This document shows, in pieces, positions 13,511 to 25,276 of a stretch of 64,000 nucleotides of DNA. This DNA comes from Quillaja saponaria (Eukaryota; Streptophyta; Magnoliopsida; Fabales; Quillajaceae): contig CM055606.1 in the NCBI GenBank assembly GCA_029379385.1, positions 930,001 through 994,000 of the forward strand, given 5' to 3'. Made by a program: the position numbers and the translations under genes. The notes under the pieces are model-generated. The model did no database searches and had not been told where the DNA came from. It was given only the letters and a program-made list of their open reading frames with translations. Position 1 is the stretch's first letter. The number at the start of each line of letters is the position of its first letter.

Positions 13511-14648
13511 CTACTTGGGTCCAATGTCCTTCAGAGCACAAATCTGCTCCTCCCCCATAGAAGACATGACAGTAACGACAAGATCCTTTCCCTCAGCAAA
13601 ACCATCCTTGATCTGCACAAGAAATTAAATGTAACCAAGCCAAAATAATTACAACAGATGATGATAATACAACTTTTTGAAATACAAAAGTTGTTCCAAA
13701 AAGACCAACTTGCAGAAGCACAATAATGAAAGACCAAAACTGAGGTGATAAGAAAGTTTGAATTCAACAAACCTGGGTAAGCAGACCATCATCAGACGGG
13801 AGCCTCAGATCATCCTTAGTGTTCCCATTTTCAGTCAGCAGACTCACCTATAACATCATTCAGTAAAGTAAAAACATACAAATCTGGGGAACTGTAAGAG
13901 AGTCAAGAAATCAAATGCCAGAGAAACAAAAGATTGCAACTTACGAATCCATCCTCCGAAATATCAATCAGCTGATAGTCAACACGATTGACATGGGGAA
14001 CCTGCAAAAAAAAGTAGATAATAAGCCACAACTATTTATCGTTGTAAAAGAAAGTAACACAGAACTACAAAGATAAAATACAAACGTCACAGTTGTGGGA
14101 AGAGGGAACGATATCCTCCAACTTCTTGGCAGTGAAAATATCAATAGCAACAAAGTGGCACTTAGCATGACCATGCTTGCCAGTCTTGGAGGTAGAAACT
14201 TCAACAACCTGGCATAAGAAAAAAATATCTCTGTAACTTCGGCATACATCCTCAAACACAGGCAGTAAGACACATGCTGCCACAATTACACAAACAAAAG
14301 AAACCTAACCAAAACACTTCATACCAGGGTGCTAGCCCCAGATTTGTAGATACCTAAAGGGGACCTACCAAATCGATTCAGAACAAACAAAAAACAGGAA
14401 CCCAAGTTCTGATTCTAATTAATCATATAGCAAATCAATAATTCTTTCTGTCGTCAATTTCTCGGGAAAATTAAGTAAACTGGGAAACAGAGAGAAAAAG
14501 CAGAGATCGAGAGAAACAAGATACCTTGCAGGGGCGGTTCTTGATGACGATGTATCCGTTCTTACGGATGGCACCGGCTTGCTGAGGGTAGGTCTTGGAG
14601 GCTCCAGGCATCGGCCTTCGACTCAAAATGGTGCTCCTCGTCCGACAT
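13511..14648 (-). CDS. eIF5A: Translation factor eIF5A (five exons; one-base insertion in exon 1)
   Basis: Minus-strand exons 14648-14525, 14208-14086, 14001-13945, 13847-13773 and 13612-13511, all with GT-AG borders; allowing for the insertion they encode 159 residues, the usual plant length. eIF5A is a cytosolic factor that helps the ribosome form difficult peptide bonds and release chains. It carries hypusine on a lysine in the loop [12 protein letters not shown] in exon 2, here Lys52 at 14178-14176. The first 13 codons read [13 protein letters not shown] as in other plants, and the protein ends [10 protein letters not shown]. Exon 1 is 124 rather than 123 nt: an extra base at about 14606 shifts the frame after residue 14. 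An ATG at 14611-14609 lies in the downstream frame and would give a protein 12 residues shorter than normal (147), starting [12 protein letters not shown] think a sequence error is likelier than a real change, because every other exon is perfectly preserved. Confidence 0.93.
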
Positions 14649-14769
14649 GGTTTGACTCGTTCGTTAACTCAAAACTCAAAAATGGGATTCAACTCGACCG
14701 ACTCGTGGAACCGAAAAAAATTGCACAGTCCAAGGGCGGAGAGGTCGAAGACGAAGAGACACTTTATAT

Positions 14770-14783
14770 CCTTTTTATATATA
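14770..14783 (-). promoter_or_regulatory. Candidate TATA box of eIF5A
   Basis: The minus strand reads TATATATAAAAAGG about 120 bases upstream of the eIF5A ATG, a good TATA-box match. This leaves a 5' untranslated region of roughly 90 bases. The position fits, but no transcript data are available here. Confidence 0.45.
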
Positions 14784-14789
14784 CCTGAT

Positions 14790-17700
14790 CACTGAAACTC
14801 GCTAGGGTTTTCAAAATAATGGTTACCGTATAAAACTGCGTTAAATTGACGCATGGGCTTTTTAAATTTTTTTTTTTTTTATGGGGTTTGGGCCTAAACA
14901 CAAAGATTTTGCTAAGTGGGCTACTAAAGGGTATTACTTACCCATAATAAACAAATAAGAAAACTATCAAAAAAAAAAAAGAAAAAAAAAAAGGAAAAAG
15001 TAAGAAACAGCCCTTTAATAAATTTTCATTCCCCAAAAATTTTATTTTTATAATTTCTTTCTAAATATGTCCTCAATTTTATGTTGAAAATTTTTATGTC
15101 ACTTTTACCATATTTTTTAGTTAAAATTTAAAATATTAATTAAGTATACTAATTTTTCAAAAAATACATTATTTAACTTAAAAAACTAAAATTCATTATT
15201 TAATAATTAGTAGAACAATAATTCTCTTAAAATTAATGATATTTTCATCATCCCTTTAATATATATATATTTTTTTTAAATGTCTTCGTAATTAAATTTA
15301 GATTCATAGGTATGTCACTTGTTTTTTGTTAATTTTCTTAAAAATGAACCTAGATTTATTTTTTTTAGTTCTTATCATAAAAAAAATAAAATTCAAGTTA
15401 AATTAAAAAAAAAATTTCTTTAAATGTTTTTTAGGAAAAATATGAAAGGAGGTAATGAGAGAACTTTTTATTAATTTTTAGAATTTTTATGTTTTTCATT
15501 TTTGATTATAAAATAATTTTATTCTTCTGCTGATTATTTTTTTTCTAAATTAAATAATGTGTTTTAAGAAAAATTAGTCTACCTAATTAATTAATACTTT
15601 AAACTTAAAATTACAGAATTAAAAAATAAGGTTAAACTTGTCAATATAAAATTTAAGACTTATTTGAAGAAAAAAAAAATGTAAAAATAGGAGTTGTTGA
15701 GAATGAGAATTTTATTATAGGACTTATTTACAATATTAAGAAAAAAAAAAAGACTTATTCTTACTTTTTGCAATCATATTCATGGTATTCATATTACTTT
15801 CTCATACACTAACTTTAGTGATAAATTCTTATAAAATAATTTTTTTTTTAAATAATAGAATTTATCAGTTAATTAATTTACATGGTGGCATTCATTCGTA
15901 AGAAGCAATTGTACACTATACTTTGTGGAGTCACCTAAAAATCATTTGCTAATTGAAAAATATAGAAGTTTGAGGTGGTCATGCTTGTAGAAGAAGATGA
16001 GTAGTAATAATATTCCTGCTAGGTTTATCAAGGTGGATAGCTTAATTGCGTACCTCTACCTGATCAAATTTTTATTCTTGGACTTCTAGGAAGGAAGCCT
16101 TAATTTGGATAATACCAAAAGTCTGCATGCACTGAGATCATGTGAACCTAATCTCATCTCAGTCAAACCTAATTGCTGTTGTTCATCAGGAAAATACATA
16201 CAACAATAAGTCAATCTATGACTTAATTATATTATGTTAGATTTTCTTATATTATTCAGAATTGAATCATTATATTTTTTGTACTTATTGAAACCCTAGC
16301 TAATTGGTGCAAATGTTTAGGTCTAAGAGTTGAACTCATGACCTATAATGGATGTTAAAATTCACTCAACCTTTAGATTAATAATTTTATTTATTATTAT
16401 GTCTTTTGATTTATATATTTATCCTTTTTATGTTACAAATATAAAATATATTTATATAAATTATGAATTAATTCGGGTTAACCCAATTAATCAACCTGGC
16501 CATTAAATCGGTGACTTGTACTATTTTTTGAGTTAGTCTCCATATCGACTTTTAAAACATTGCTTGTTATAGTTACTATAAGCGACAAGTCCTTCTCTAT
16601 TGGATAAACGTGTTATATATGAATTAATGTATTCTATTTCTATATAATCTTCAAAATTCGAACTAAAATTTGAAATTATACTTATTTAAAATTTTGAATG
16701 AGTATCAAACCTCATGTATGATGCAATCTCTTCGACATAGCTTGAACCATATAATAAAATATCATGACATATCATTTCTATCTTGTTATTTCAATGAATT
16801 GTGATAATTTTAAAAATTTTTGAAATAGAGAAATGAATTCCATATTATTTTTATGTTGTTATTTCTATAAATTAGAGTAATTTGGAAAAATATTGAAACA
16901 TAAATGTATTCTCCATATGCTCCAAACAAGAATGAACTGAATTCTATAACCTTTCATTTTAGTCTAAATAAAAAAAATTATTTCAAACAAACTGAACATT
17001 AGAATTTAGTTCATTTGAAAAACGAATTCTATTTTTTATTTGATTCTAAATATATCCATAAAAAAAAAAAAACCACTCAAATTAAATATTGATACAGTGA
17101 TATAAAACACACTGTTGATGAGTTTGTAAACTCAATGTATATACATGTTGAACTAGCAAGTTGATAAATTATAATGTTTCCTTTAAATGCAAGGCCAAAA
17201 TTGGGTTCTGCTGATCAACTTTCTTGGAGTCCTTAATTAATAGCCTTATAGAAACTTGGGTTTCCATTCTACTCTCTATATATACATATAGCTTGGAGTC
17301 CCTTATTTGTATCTACCAAATTCAATATTTAGATTCCTGGTCAAATTATCTACAAGTACATTCTGCATACATATATGTATACATTAACTCAATAAATTAG
17401 GGTTTCTTTCATATTTTTATTCTCTTTCTATTTTTGAAGTTATACTACTAGATCTGCAAGTCTTATCTCCCATCTCTTGTTATTTTCTATCTTTCTCTTT
17501 CTTAATAGTTTTATTCAATTTTTCCTTGTTTGATTGATTTACTAACAAATTTTATATATGGTTAGAGATTTGACCATAACTAAGGATGATTTCGGTTCGG
17601 TTTTAGTTGGGTTTTAAGGGTTTTACTAACCAAATCAACCATTCAATTTCAGTTTTATTTGGTTTCTTTGATGTGCCTTTGGGCTTAGTGTTATTTAATA

Positions 17701-18150
17701 TTTAAATCTAGCGCAAAATTCAACCCAACTAGATTTTCTTCATTTTTTTTTTTATAGAATGTAAACTATAAACATATTTTGGGCCGAAAAAATGAAGCCC
17801 ATAATTTTTTGATAATTATAAACTCAAAATAACCTAAAATAGAAATAGAAAGGATTAGGATAAAATTGGGCTCTAAGAGTCAAATGGGCTATAGAAAGGA
17901 ATTAGGTTGTTGGGGCTAGACTTTCAAATTATTTTTTTAAAAAAACTTGGATTTGGTTTCAGTAAAATCGGACAAGATACGAAATCGATATCGAAATTTT
18001 AGTTTTTGATATGAAAAAACCAACAAGTAACCAAGGCACCTAAGAAACTAACACCAAACCGAAAATTCGATTTCGACTGATTCGGTTTTTTGGTTAAACC
18101 AACATAGTATTCGGTTGTCCAAATACTATGGCTAGTGAATAAGGTATGGA
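14790..18150. other. AT-rich intergenic DNA with decayed repeats
   Basis: No gene seen. About 16770-17060 contains a segment similar in wording to the MITE at 48681-49155 (tagaatttagttcatttgaa-like text, 'ctccaaacaa'). About 17585-18125 is bracketed by 'ttcggttcggttttagttgg' on the left and a related reversed text on the right, typical of old interspersed repeats. Neither has clear ends. Confidence 0.4.
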
Positions 18151-18800
18151 AAGCAGTTTTGTATATAAATTACCAAAAAGGCATTATTTATTATTTTAAT
18201 AAAAATAAACAAATTTCTATTAAATTTTGATTTTTAATTGAAATTAAACTCATTTTTTATTCAATTTTTATTTTTAATTGAAATTAAACTATGTTTTTAT
18301 CAAGTTTAATTTTTAATTTTAATTTAGTAATTAGTAATTCAGTTTTGATTTTAAATTTAATTTAACGTAATTATTAATTTAGAATTGTTTTGTGAGTATT
18401 GGAGGGATAAGGTTGAATTTTTTTATAAAAGTAAAGAACAAAAAAGATAAAAAAATTTTAAGGGTAACAAGTTGAAGGGATAAGGTAGAATTTTTTAAAA
18501 AAGTTAAAGGAAAAAAAGGTAATTTTTTTTAAAGGTAACAAGTTAGACAGGTAAAATTGAAAATCTTAAAATGGAAAAGGATCAAAAAGATGACAAATTT
18601 TTTTTAAGGGTAATAAATTGGAGGTATAAGGCTGAATTTTTTTTAAAAGGTAAAGGACAAAAAAGATAAAAAATAAAAAATAAAATTCTCAAGGGTAACA
18701 AGTTAGAGGGATAAGGTGGGTATTGTATAAAACGTTAATAGAAATGGTAAAAGAATGTGGGACAATGATGGAATTTTTGGAGAAGAGGAAGGGCAAAATG
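18150..18800. repeat. Copy A of a duplicated block containing a ~72 bp tandem repeat
   Basis: Five diverged units start at about 18401, 18474, 18545, 18620 and 18705. Most share the pattern 'gagggataaggt', an A-rich 'aaaggacaaaaaagat' part and 'aagggtaacaagtt'. Before the units lies 'aaattaccaaaaaggcat' and paired 'aattgaaattaaact' segments. The same order recurs at about 19120-19720, so array and flank were duplicated together. Confidence 0.7.
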
Positions 18801-18905
18801 GAGAAAAAAAGTGGGCTACTGCGACTGGACGCGACGCTTAGATGTGTCGACAAGGCAGCGGTGCGGCGCAGGGCTAGCGAAGCAGGGTTCAAAATTGCAA
18901 CTAAA
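18801..18905. other. Short GC-rich segment after copy A
   Basis: A GC-rich stretch ('gactggacgcgacgc', 'gcggtgcggcgcagggc') interrupts AT-rich DNA directly after the repeat block. It could be part of a transposon end. A 70-residue open frame crosses it, but I see no conserved protein. Confidence 0.35.
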
Positions 18906-19119
18906 CCCACTCTTATGCAGTACCCTTTTGTTTTGTGAGGTATTGAATACTTAAGTTGATTTTGTTATACACAGATAATTTATTTGGATTATATCACAAC
19001 CGTACAAATTTTATAACCTATTATGGGTGCTTTTGGGTTAACAGAGAGGCAGAGTCCACACCTCTAACTTGCTGTCTCTATGGCTTGTCTTAAAATTATA
19101 GCTTATGATCATAGTCTAA

Positions 19120-19720
19120 AAATAATTTTGTGTACAAATTACTAAAAAAACATAAATTTATGTTGTTTAAAAAATAAACTAATTTCTATTTAGTTTTAAT
19201 TTTTAAATTTTAATTGAAATTAAATTAATTTTTTATTTAGTTTTGATTTTAATTGAAATTAAACTATTTTTTATTCTAATTAAATTATTTTTTATTGAGT
19301 TTTAATTCTAATAAATAATCTACTTTGATAATTAAATAATTTAGAAAATAAATAAATTCAATTACAAGCTAAAAGACATAAATACAAACAAAGGAGTAAT
19401 GAAATGGTGGTATTTATAAGGTTAGAAATGAGAGATAAAAAGAGAGAAAAAAAAAAGAAAAAAGTGAAAGGATGTAATTTTTTAAATTGTTTAAGGGGCA
19501 AAAAGAAAGAGAAAGGCAACAGTTACATTTGTGAGTGTGGAAGGGCTAGTGATGTAATTTTTCAAAAAGGTCAAGGTAATAAGTTAGAGGATTTTTTAAA
19601 TGGTCAAAGGCCAAAAAAGAAAAATATTAATGCTAACAACTTGGAGGGACAAGCTGGGTATTGTCTAAAAAGTTGAAGAATAGAAATGGTAAAAGAAAAA
19701 GGACAAGGTGGGAATTAAAA
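19120..19720. repeat. Copy B of the duplicated tandem-repeat block
   Basis: Diverged counterpart of 18150-18800. It repeats the opening 'acaaattactaaaaaaaca', the paired 'aattgaaattaaa' segments, the units ending 'aagttagagga' or 'aacttggaggga', and the closing 'gggtattgtctaaaaagttgaagaatagaaatggtaaaag', which matches the end of copy A with few changes. An open frame at 19404-19676 is lysine-rich simply because the DNA is purine-rich; I do not call it a gene. Confidence 0.65.
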
Positions 19721-19779
19721 GGGGAAAGAGTAAGTGCAAAGTTTAAAAAAAAAAACAAAAAACAAAAAACAAAAAAAAA

Positions 19780-19945
19780 GAGGCCCGCGGCCTAAGAGAC
19801 ACGGCCAGAAGCTCGTGTCCTGGCATGGACACAGCGGCAGCTGAGGCGTGGGCCGCAGTCACGGCTGCCCAAACGGCCTAAGGAGCGGCCTCAGCAGCCC
19901 AACAGGCCACTGCCTCGCGTCCTGCAGCATGCGACACAGACCCTA
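19780..19945. other. GC-rich island with short inverted repeats
   Basis: About 160 bases of high GC beginning 'gaggcccgcggcc'. It has short reversed pairs such as GCTGAGGC with GCCTCAGC and GGCAGC with GCTGCC. It follows copy B as the smaller GC-rich segment follows copy A. No protein recognised. Confidence 0.4.
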
Positions 19946-21378
19946 CTAGAACTGTTAAATAAGAGTGAAATTATGTTTTACCTATAATGTGTTTTGAATT
20001 TTTCATTCAATCACACCCAGAATTCAATGAACCTAAAACATATAAGTTTTTTTTTTTTTCTTTCAAAATGAGTTGAATGAATTTGTGAACTGGGTTTGAG
20101 ATTTTCATATTTTTTTTATGGGTTTGTTAAAATTAATTTAGATCCAATTCAAGTTTAAGAAAGAGGTTGTACACATTGTAAAATCCAATTTGTTATTTGT
20201 GTTGGGAGGGGTGGTTGGAATGATAAGGAGGAGAGATAGTGGAGATCTGAAATTGGTGCCGCTGGGTTAGAGAAGAAATTTTAAATTTAATTGATAATAA
20301 AAAAAATTTCCAATCTAGGACAAAACTTAAATTATATGAAATATTTGATACTTTGATCTCGCGACGATCTGCAGGCGGCAAGCAAAACAACTGTCAGCAC
20401 GAAATAGACAAATTTTCTTGGCTTTGATCGATCACTACAAAGAGGAGCTCAATCACACAAACAATACCCACCAAGCCGCCCTCTACATTGTACACTTTGT
20501 TTCTGACAAAATTCACGGCCTCGTACTCTCCAAAAACCGTACCCATCCACATGACTGATCCTTCGAAGCTTCATCTTTCATCTTCACTAGTCACTATTTC
20601 TCTTGCTTTCCTCTTCATTTTCCTGGGTATTAGGTTTCCGGAATTTCAGCTTTTTGTTAATTATCTACCTTTCTACCTGACATTTTAACAATTGGGTATA
20701 TTAGTTGGTGAGTAAAATATGTGATATTCTATGTCGTGGTTGTGGATTATGTATTGTTTGGAGCCCAAGAAAATAAAATATTCACATAGCTTACTTCAGT
20801 TAGTTGATTTGTAAAAGAGCAATACTAAATTGTTCTTTTTCTATTTGTGGTGGGGGTGGGTGGGAAAAGGAGTGATCTTTTCTTAATGACCCTCTTTGGC
20901 TTAAGAACTTCAAAGCAAGAAGGGTCTATGTTTTACTCCATTCTTCATGTTTTCATCTCTTCTAGGAAATGCCATTAGAATCAGTTGCATAAATTTTTTG
21001 TTGACTAAATGCCTTGTAACAAACTAATAATACATCGTGTTTTAGAGACAGTACGCTTTCACTTATATGTGACAGCAAGGAAAAGGAAAATTAGTATACT
21101 CTTATCACTCTCTTAGTATTGTCTGAAGATCATCTTTGTATGTGCCAGTAAGTAAGCAATCCTTTAACATGACATTTGTAGCTTAAGCTATGTAAGTTCG
21201 TCTGCAGAAATGTGTTAATGTGTGATTACCTTACCACCATGTTTTTGGACTTCAATTTCTATTACTGTGACTTTTACATGTGGCAGATTTTTTCTTGGAG
21301 GTTGTTTGGCTACAACTGCTTCCCTCCAAAAACGAACGGTTTCTTCTGGACACTTGAGCGCAAACTTGATTGCAAATT
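19946..21378. other. 5' region of the PMI2-like gene
   Basis: The sequence from about 20340 becomes more balanced in base composition and probably contains the promoter and non-coding first exon or exons of the gene that starts at 21379. An upstream ATG at about 20551 opens a short frame (MTDPSKLHL...) of under 50 codons that is not in line with the main protein. No other gene seen. Confidence 0.4.
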
Positions 21379-23380
21379 ATGGGTGAGATTGATACTAAAC
21401 CAATTGAACCAGTCCAGGCTTCCCTTTCCTTGTTTGGTGAGAAAGGTGATCAGAAGAAATATAAGCTTACCAGCAGCAATGTAAGATCTTTGAAGCATCA
21501 AATTATGTAGAAGTTATATATTACTGATTAATCTAAGTTTGTAAAGGATGTTGGTTGGAGAATTGTGGATTGAAATTTCAGATACAATTTTTATATATTA
21601 CTACTGTTTCATACTCAGTTTGGTAAACTTGATCCACTGTAAGGTCTAGACTTATGTTACAATTACAGAAAAATACTGATTTCACATGTGCATTTTGGCA
21701 TGACCTCGGGAAGTTAAAACCAAGTACATGCACCAATATGTCTCTGTGTGTGTGCCTGGATGTGTATGTGAAGATGTCATGACTTTTCTGCCATTAATTT
21801 GCTTTGTATATCTTTCGTCAGCATGATTGTGAGAAAGAGCTTGAAACCTTGTTAAAAGACTTGGCAAACTGCAAATTGCAACTTGAAGCAAAGGATGCTG
21901 CTTCCATGCAAGCACTCCTAAAGCTGGAACACTACCAAAAGATGGTTGAGGAATTGTCCAACCTGCTGAAGGACTCCGAAACTGATAGAAATAAGTACAT
22001 GGATGAATGTTTAGGGGCCAGAACTCACATAGATGAGCTCAAAAACAAGATGAAGGAGATGGTTGATCAGCTGTTGGAAACTGCTAAGGTCAGGGATCAG
22101 CTTTCACGTGTTCTAAATGAATTGAAAGCCACACAAGGACAGCTGTTTAGCGTGGAAACAAATCTTGATGCCGCTAAAGATTCAGAACTGAAGGCCCTAA
22201 CACAAGCAGAACGGATGGAAGCTAGCAGCTAACATGGAAAAGGAAAAGACAGAGCGTCTTGTACAACAAGTCAAGGAGCTTAACGAAGCTATTCTTTTGT
22301 CAAAGCATGATGCAATTGAAGCTGAGAAAGAAAAGTTTGCAATGCTCTCCTGAAAAAGATGCCAAAATTGAGTTAGCTACAACAGCATTAGCTCAAGCAG
22401 AGGAGCAGGTACAAAACTTGAAAAACCAAATAGAAATGAAGCAGGAATTGGAAAATCAACTTGTGTTAAAGTCTGCAATGGTTGACATTCTTCAGTTTGA
22501 ACTTAGTCAAGCAAACGAAGTACTAGTTTCATCAGAGAAATATGCTTCCACCGTCATTAATGATTTGAACCAGCTCCAAGCTGCTATGGCAGTAAAGGAG
22601 AGAAAGGACATGGATCAATCTGCCTGTATTGAGACATTAGAAATGGAACTAAATCAGTTAAAACGAGAACTTAAGAATTCAGAGGAGGAGCTGGGAAGCT
22701 TGAATTATAATGTTGATTCGCTTACAAGTGAGTTACAGAAGGCAAAATATGAGCTGGATGTGATCAAGGAGAGAGAGATTGAAGCACAGGTTCAGATAGC
22801 TCTCCTTAAATCTGAGCTTTATGCAAGAAGTCCAAAACCTGCAGCTGCTGAGGCAGGTGAGAGAGCCAAGAGTGGCAATAGGGTAGCTGACGAGATTGGA
22901 AATCTTGAACTTAAGTCTGAGATTCCTTCTCACGATGTCGAAGTTTCCCAAACTGATCAGTCAAGGGAAGAAGTTGAAGATGGGAAAGATGAGAATAACG
23001 ATGGCCCTATAAAAATTTCATTGCAAGAATCTTTGATTAGGGATGCTGAGAAAACTAATCAAGTTCCAGCATCAGTGGTGGAATTTGAAACCCAGTCCAA
23101 ATTAGAACTCTTGAAAGAGGAGTTGGAAGTTGCAAAAACGAAAATTGGGGAGCTCAGGACTCGTACAGAACAGGCCCTTAGCAGGGCTGAATCAGCTGAG
23201 AAAGCTAAATCTGCAGTTAAGGATCAGCTAAGAAGATGGAGAGAGCATAAGCAAAAGAGAAAGGCTGCTCTAGCTGCACTACGAGAAGTATCTACCCCAA
23301 GAAAATCTAGTCCTTCAACTTCTTATGAAACGCCTAAACCATATCAGCCATTGGGTAAGATGCTGAACATGAAGTTCTAG
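21379..23380 (+). CDS. PMI2: WEB-family (DUF827) coiled-coil protein, PMI2-like; two single-base insertions
   Basis: Exon 1 is 21379-21480 (MGEIDTKPIEPVQASLSLFGEK..., 34 residues) and exon 2 is 21822-23380, ending in TAG; corrected length is about 552 residues. Almost all of it is heptad-rich coiled coil (KDLANCKLQLEAKD, LEHYQKMVEEL, DQLRRWREHKQKRKAALAALRE), and it ends YQPLGKMLNMKF. This matches PLASTID MOVEMENT IMPAIRED 2 and relatives, cytosolic proteins that act with WEB1 in blue-light chloroplast relocation by regulating chloroplast actin filaments. The frame is broken twice: an extra base near 22224 (after ERMEA) and another at 22349-22350 (before EKDAKIELA). Between them, in a third frame, 42 codons still encode conserved coiled coil. 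As written no full protein could be made; sequence error is the simplest reading. Confidence 0.82.
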
Positions 23381-24326
23381 AAGTCATAGTAATATTACTT
23401 CAACTGTTACGATGTCAAACTTAGATTTTTTTCTTTTGTCCAAAACGAAGACTGAATTTAAGGTGATACATAATTTAGACATATTGCAGTGGTGATTTTG
23501 AATTTGTTTTAGTAATTATATAAGTGTTTCATGTGATTTAAGCATGATGATGTATGGTTTGCACTGTACATAAGAAGTATTTCTTCTGTAAGAATTTGAA
23601 GGTATGGATTGCTTATCTGATTCAACAACTATAATAATTGATTGATTCAGCTTTGTGCTTATAGTTATTATGAAATGATGCTAACTTTCATCCTTATTCT
23701 TTTTTTTTTTTTTTGCTAAAACGTACTCATTCTGGTTGTTAAATTAGCTGTGAGTAGCTGCTCTATTCTGTAGTTGGAAGGATGAATAGCCGCAAAGTGT
23801 AGTCTGCTATTTCTTGTGAGTCTTTTTGTGTGAAAAAGGGTTATCGGTTATAATTGAGGTTTGGGTTTTGTGAGAGTAAGATATTGTGTATTTCCTTTTT
23901 CTTTACAATTTAAGCTACAAACCCTACACATTCATGATGTTACTGGAGCATGGTACTAAATTCATTCTATGTAATACTAAATGCTGCCGAGCATGCTGAT
24001 GATGGACTTAAGATTATAAGCCTAGTTAAGTAATGCGTATAATATTAAGAGAGATAGAGAGAAACTGTAGTTAACTTGAGAACAAGGACACTGCCAAGTA
24101 TGGCTTTCATTGCAGAACTTGTTTAGGCCTTCAGGGGAATGTATAGTATGTTAACTGGAATGGGCTAATTCATGGATTAAGCTTTTGTTACAGAGCATAT
24201 ATATATAGGGCCAACAGATTCTGAACAATTTTTCTTTGTTATATTGTGATTTTCATTGATAAATTAAATAGAGTTCTTACAACACAAAAACATAAAAAAG
24301 CTAGTTCTGGCATAAAAAAAAAATTA
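23381..24326. other. 3' flank of the PMI2-like gene
   Basis: Probably 3' untranslated region for the first few hundred bases, then AT-rich intergenic DNA with a T run near 23701. No gene seen. Confidence 0.4.
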
Positions 24327-25276
24327 AGTAAAATATACTTTACCCCATTGTACTCTGACTTATTTTCAAATACATGCACATGGTTCTTTTGTCTAAAAGT
24401 ACCCCTTGAAATTTGGATCAAAATGTCTTTGGATACAATCCATCCAAACTAACTGTTTTTTAATTAAATTTTCAAAATACCAAAACTAAATCTCTAATTT
24501 ATAAATATATGCCATTGATTTTCTATTATCTCATTCATTTTAGGTGAACAAGAATCCATTGAAACAATCACTTTCTGATTGAAGCCCATCAAGCTAAAAA
24601 GACAATTAAGTAAATCTAAAAGACATTAAAGTCAATACCTCACCGAAACTAAAAGAAAACAATTTGGTTTATTCATGAAAGATCTTAGTTGAATAAAACA
24701 CACCAATCAATCAAATCTAGCGTAAAACTTCAATCCAAATTCTCACATGCTCCTGGAACCAATTTCCTCTCTTCAATGCCAGCTTAGCTTCTTCAACAAT
24801 CAATTCCTTCCATTAGTATCCAGCTCCTTCAATTGAAGACCAAACTGTATAAGACTCTTACGCAATTCTAGCACCCATTGCCTATACTTATTCTTTCTAT
24901 GATCCAACCACTCTTTTAATAATAGAAACAAAAACAAATCTGCCTATTCTCCACCATCTTCTTCCTTCCCATATTCTATATTATTTTTAAATGAATTTCA
25001 GTCAAGCACAATTTAATTTTTGTTTTTGATATTATATTTTGAAGTAAAATGAGGTTTAATTTATCATTGTTAGTAGAAAATGAAAGAGATAATAGGAAAT
25101 CAATGATATGAGTTTCAAAATTAAAGGTGTAGTTTTAGTTGTTGGTAATTTTATTAAAAAATTGTTAGAATAGATTCTGTTCAAAGACATTTTGATCCAG
25201 AGTTTAAAGGGTTACTTTTGGACAAAATAAACTACGTGTATGCGTTTGAGAATAAGTTAAGCCAGTGTATTTTACT
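24327..25276. mobile_element. Non-autonomous element with ~210 bp terminal inverted repeats (Mutator-like)
   Basis: The left arm (24327 to about 24543) and right arm (about 25073-25276) are diverged reverse complements beginning AGTAAAATAYACT. They share 'ggatcaaaatgtcttt', 'ttttttaat' and 'cattgattt[tc]ctattatct' in the same order. Long inverted repeats with a G/AGTAAAATACACT start are typical of plant Mutator-like elements, but the 9 bp neighbours (aaaaaatta left, caaaacaat right) are only a weak duplication match. The ~530 bp interior carries a coding-looking fragment (separate entry), as in Pack-MULEs. No transposase is present. Confidence 0.7.
24700..24960 (-). pseudogene. Gene fragment inside the inverted-repeat element
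   Basis: The minus strand at about 24950-24800 reads a run with charged, protein-like composition: WLDHRKNKYRQWVLELRKS, then a stretch beginning LIQFGLQLKELD. After a stop and frame change near 24800, it continues with EEAKLALKRGNWFQEHVRIW. I do not recognise the parent gene. The composition is unlike the A/T-run DNA around it, so I infer a captured and decayed host exon. Confidence 0.35.

Noticed and set aside
17585..18125. Possible MITE with 'ttcggttcggtt' text at both sides
   Set aside because: The two sides do not align as clean inverted ends, so I left it as undefined repeat-like DNA.
19404..19676. 90-codon lysine-rich open frame
   Set aside because: Lies in the purine-rich tandem-repeat block; composition alone explains it.
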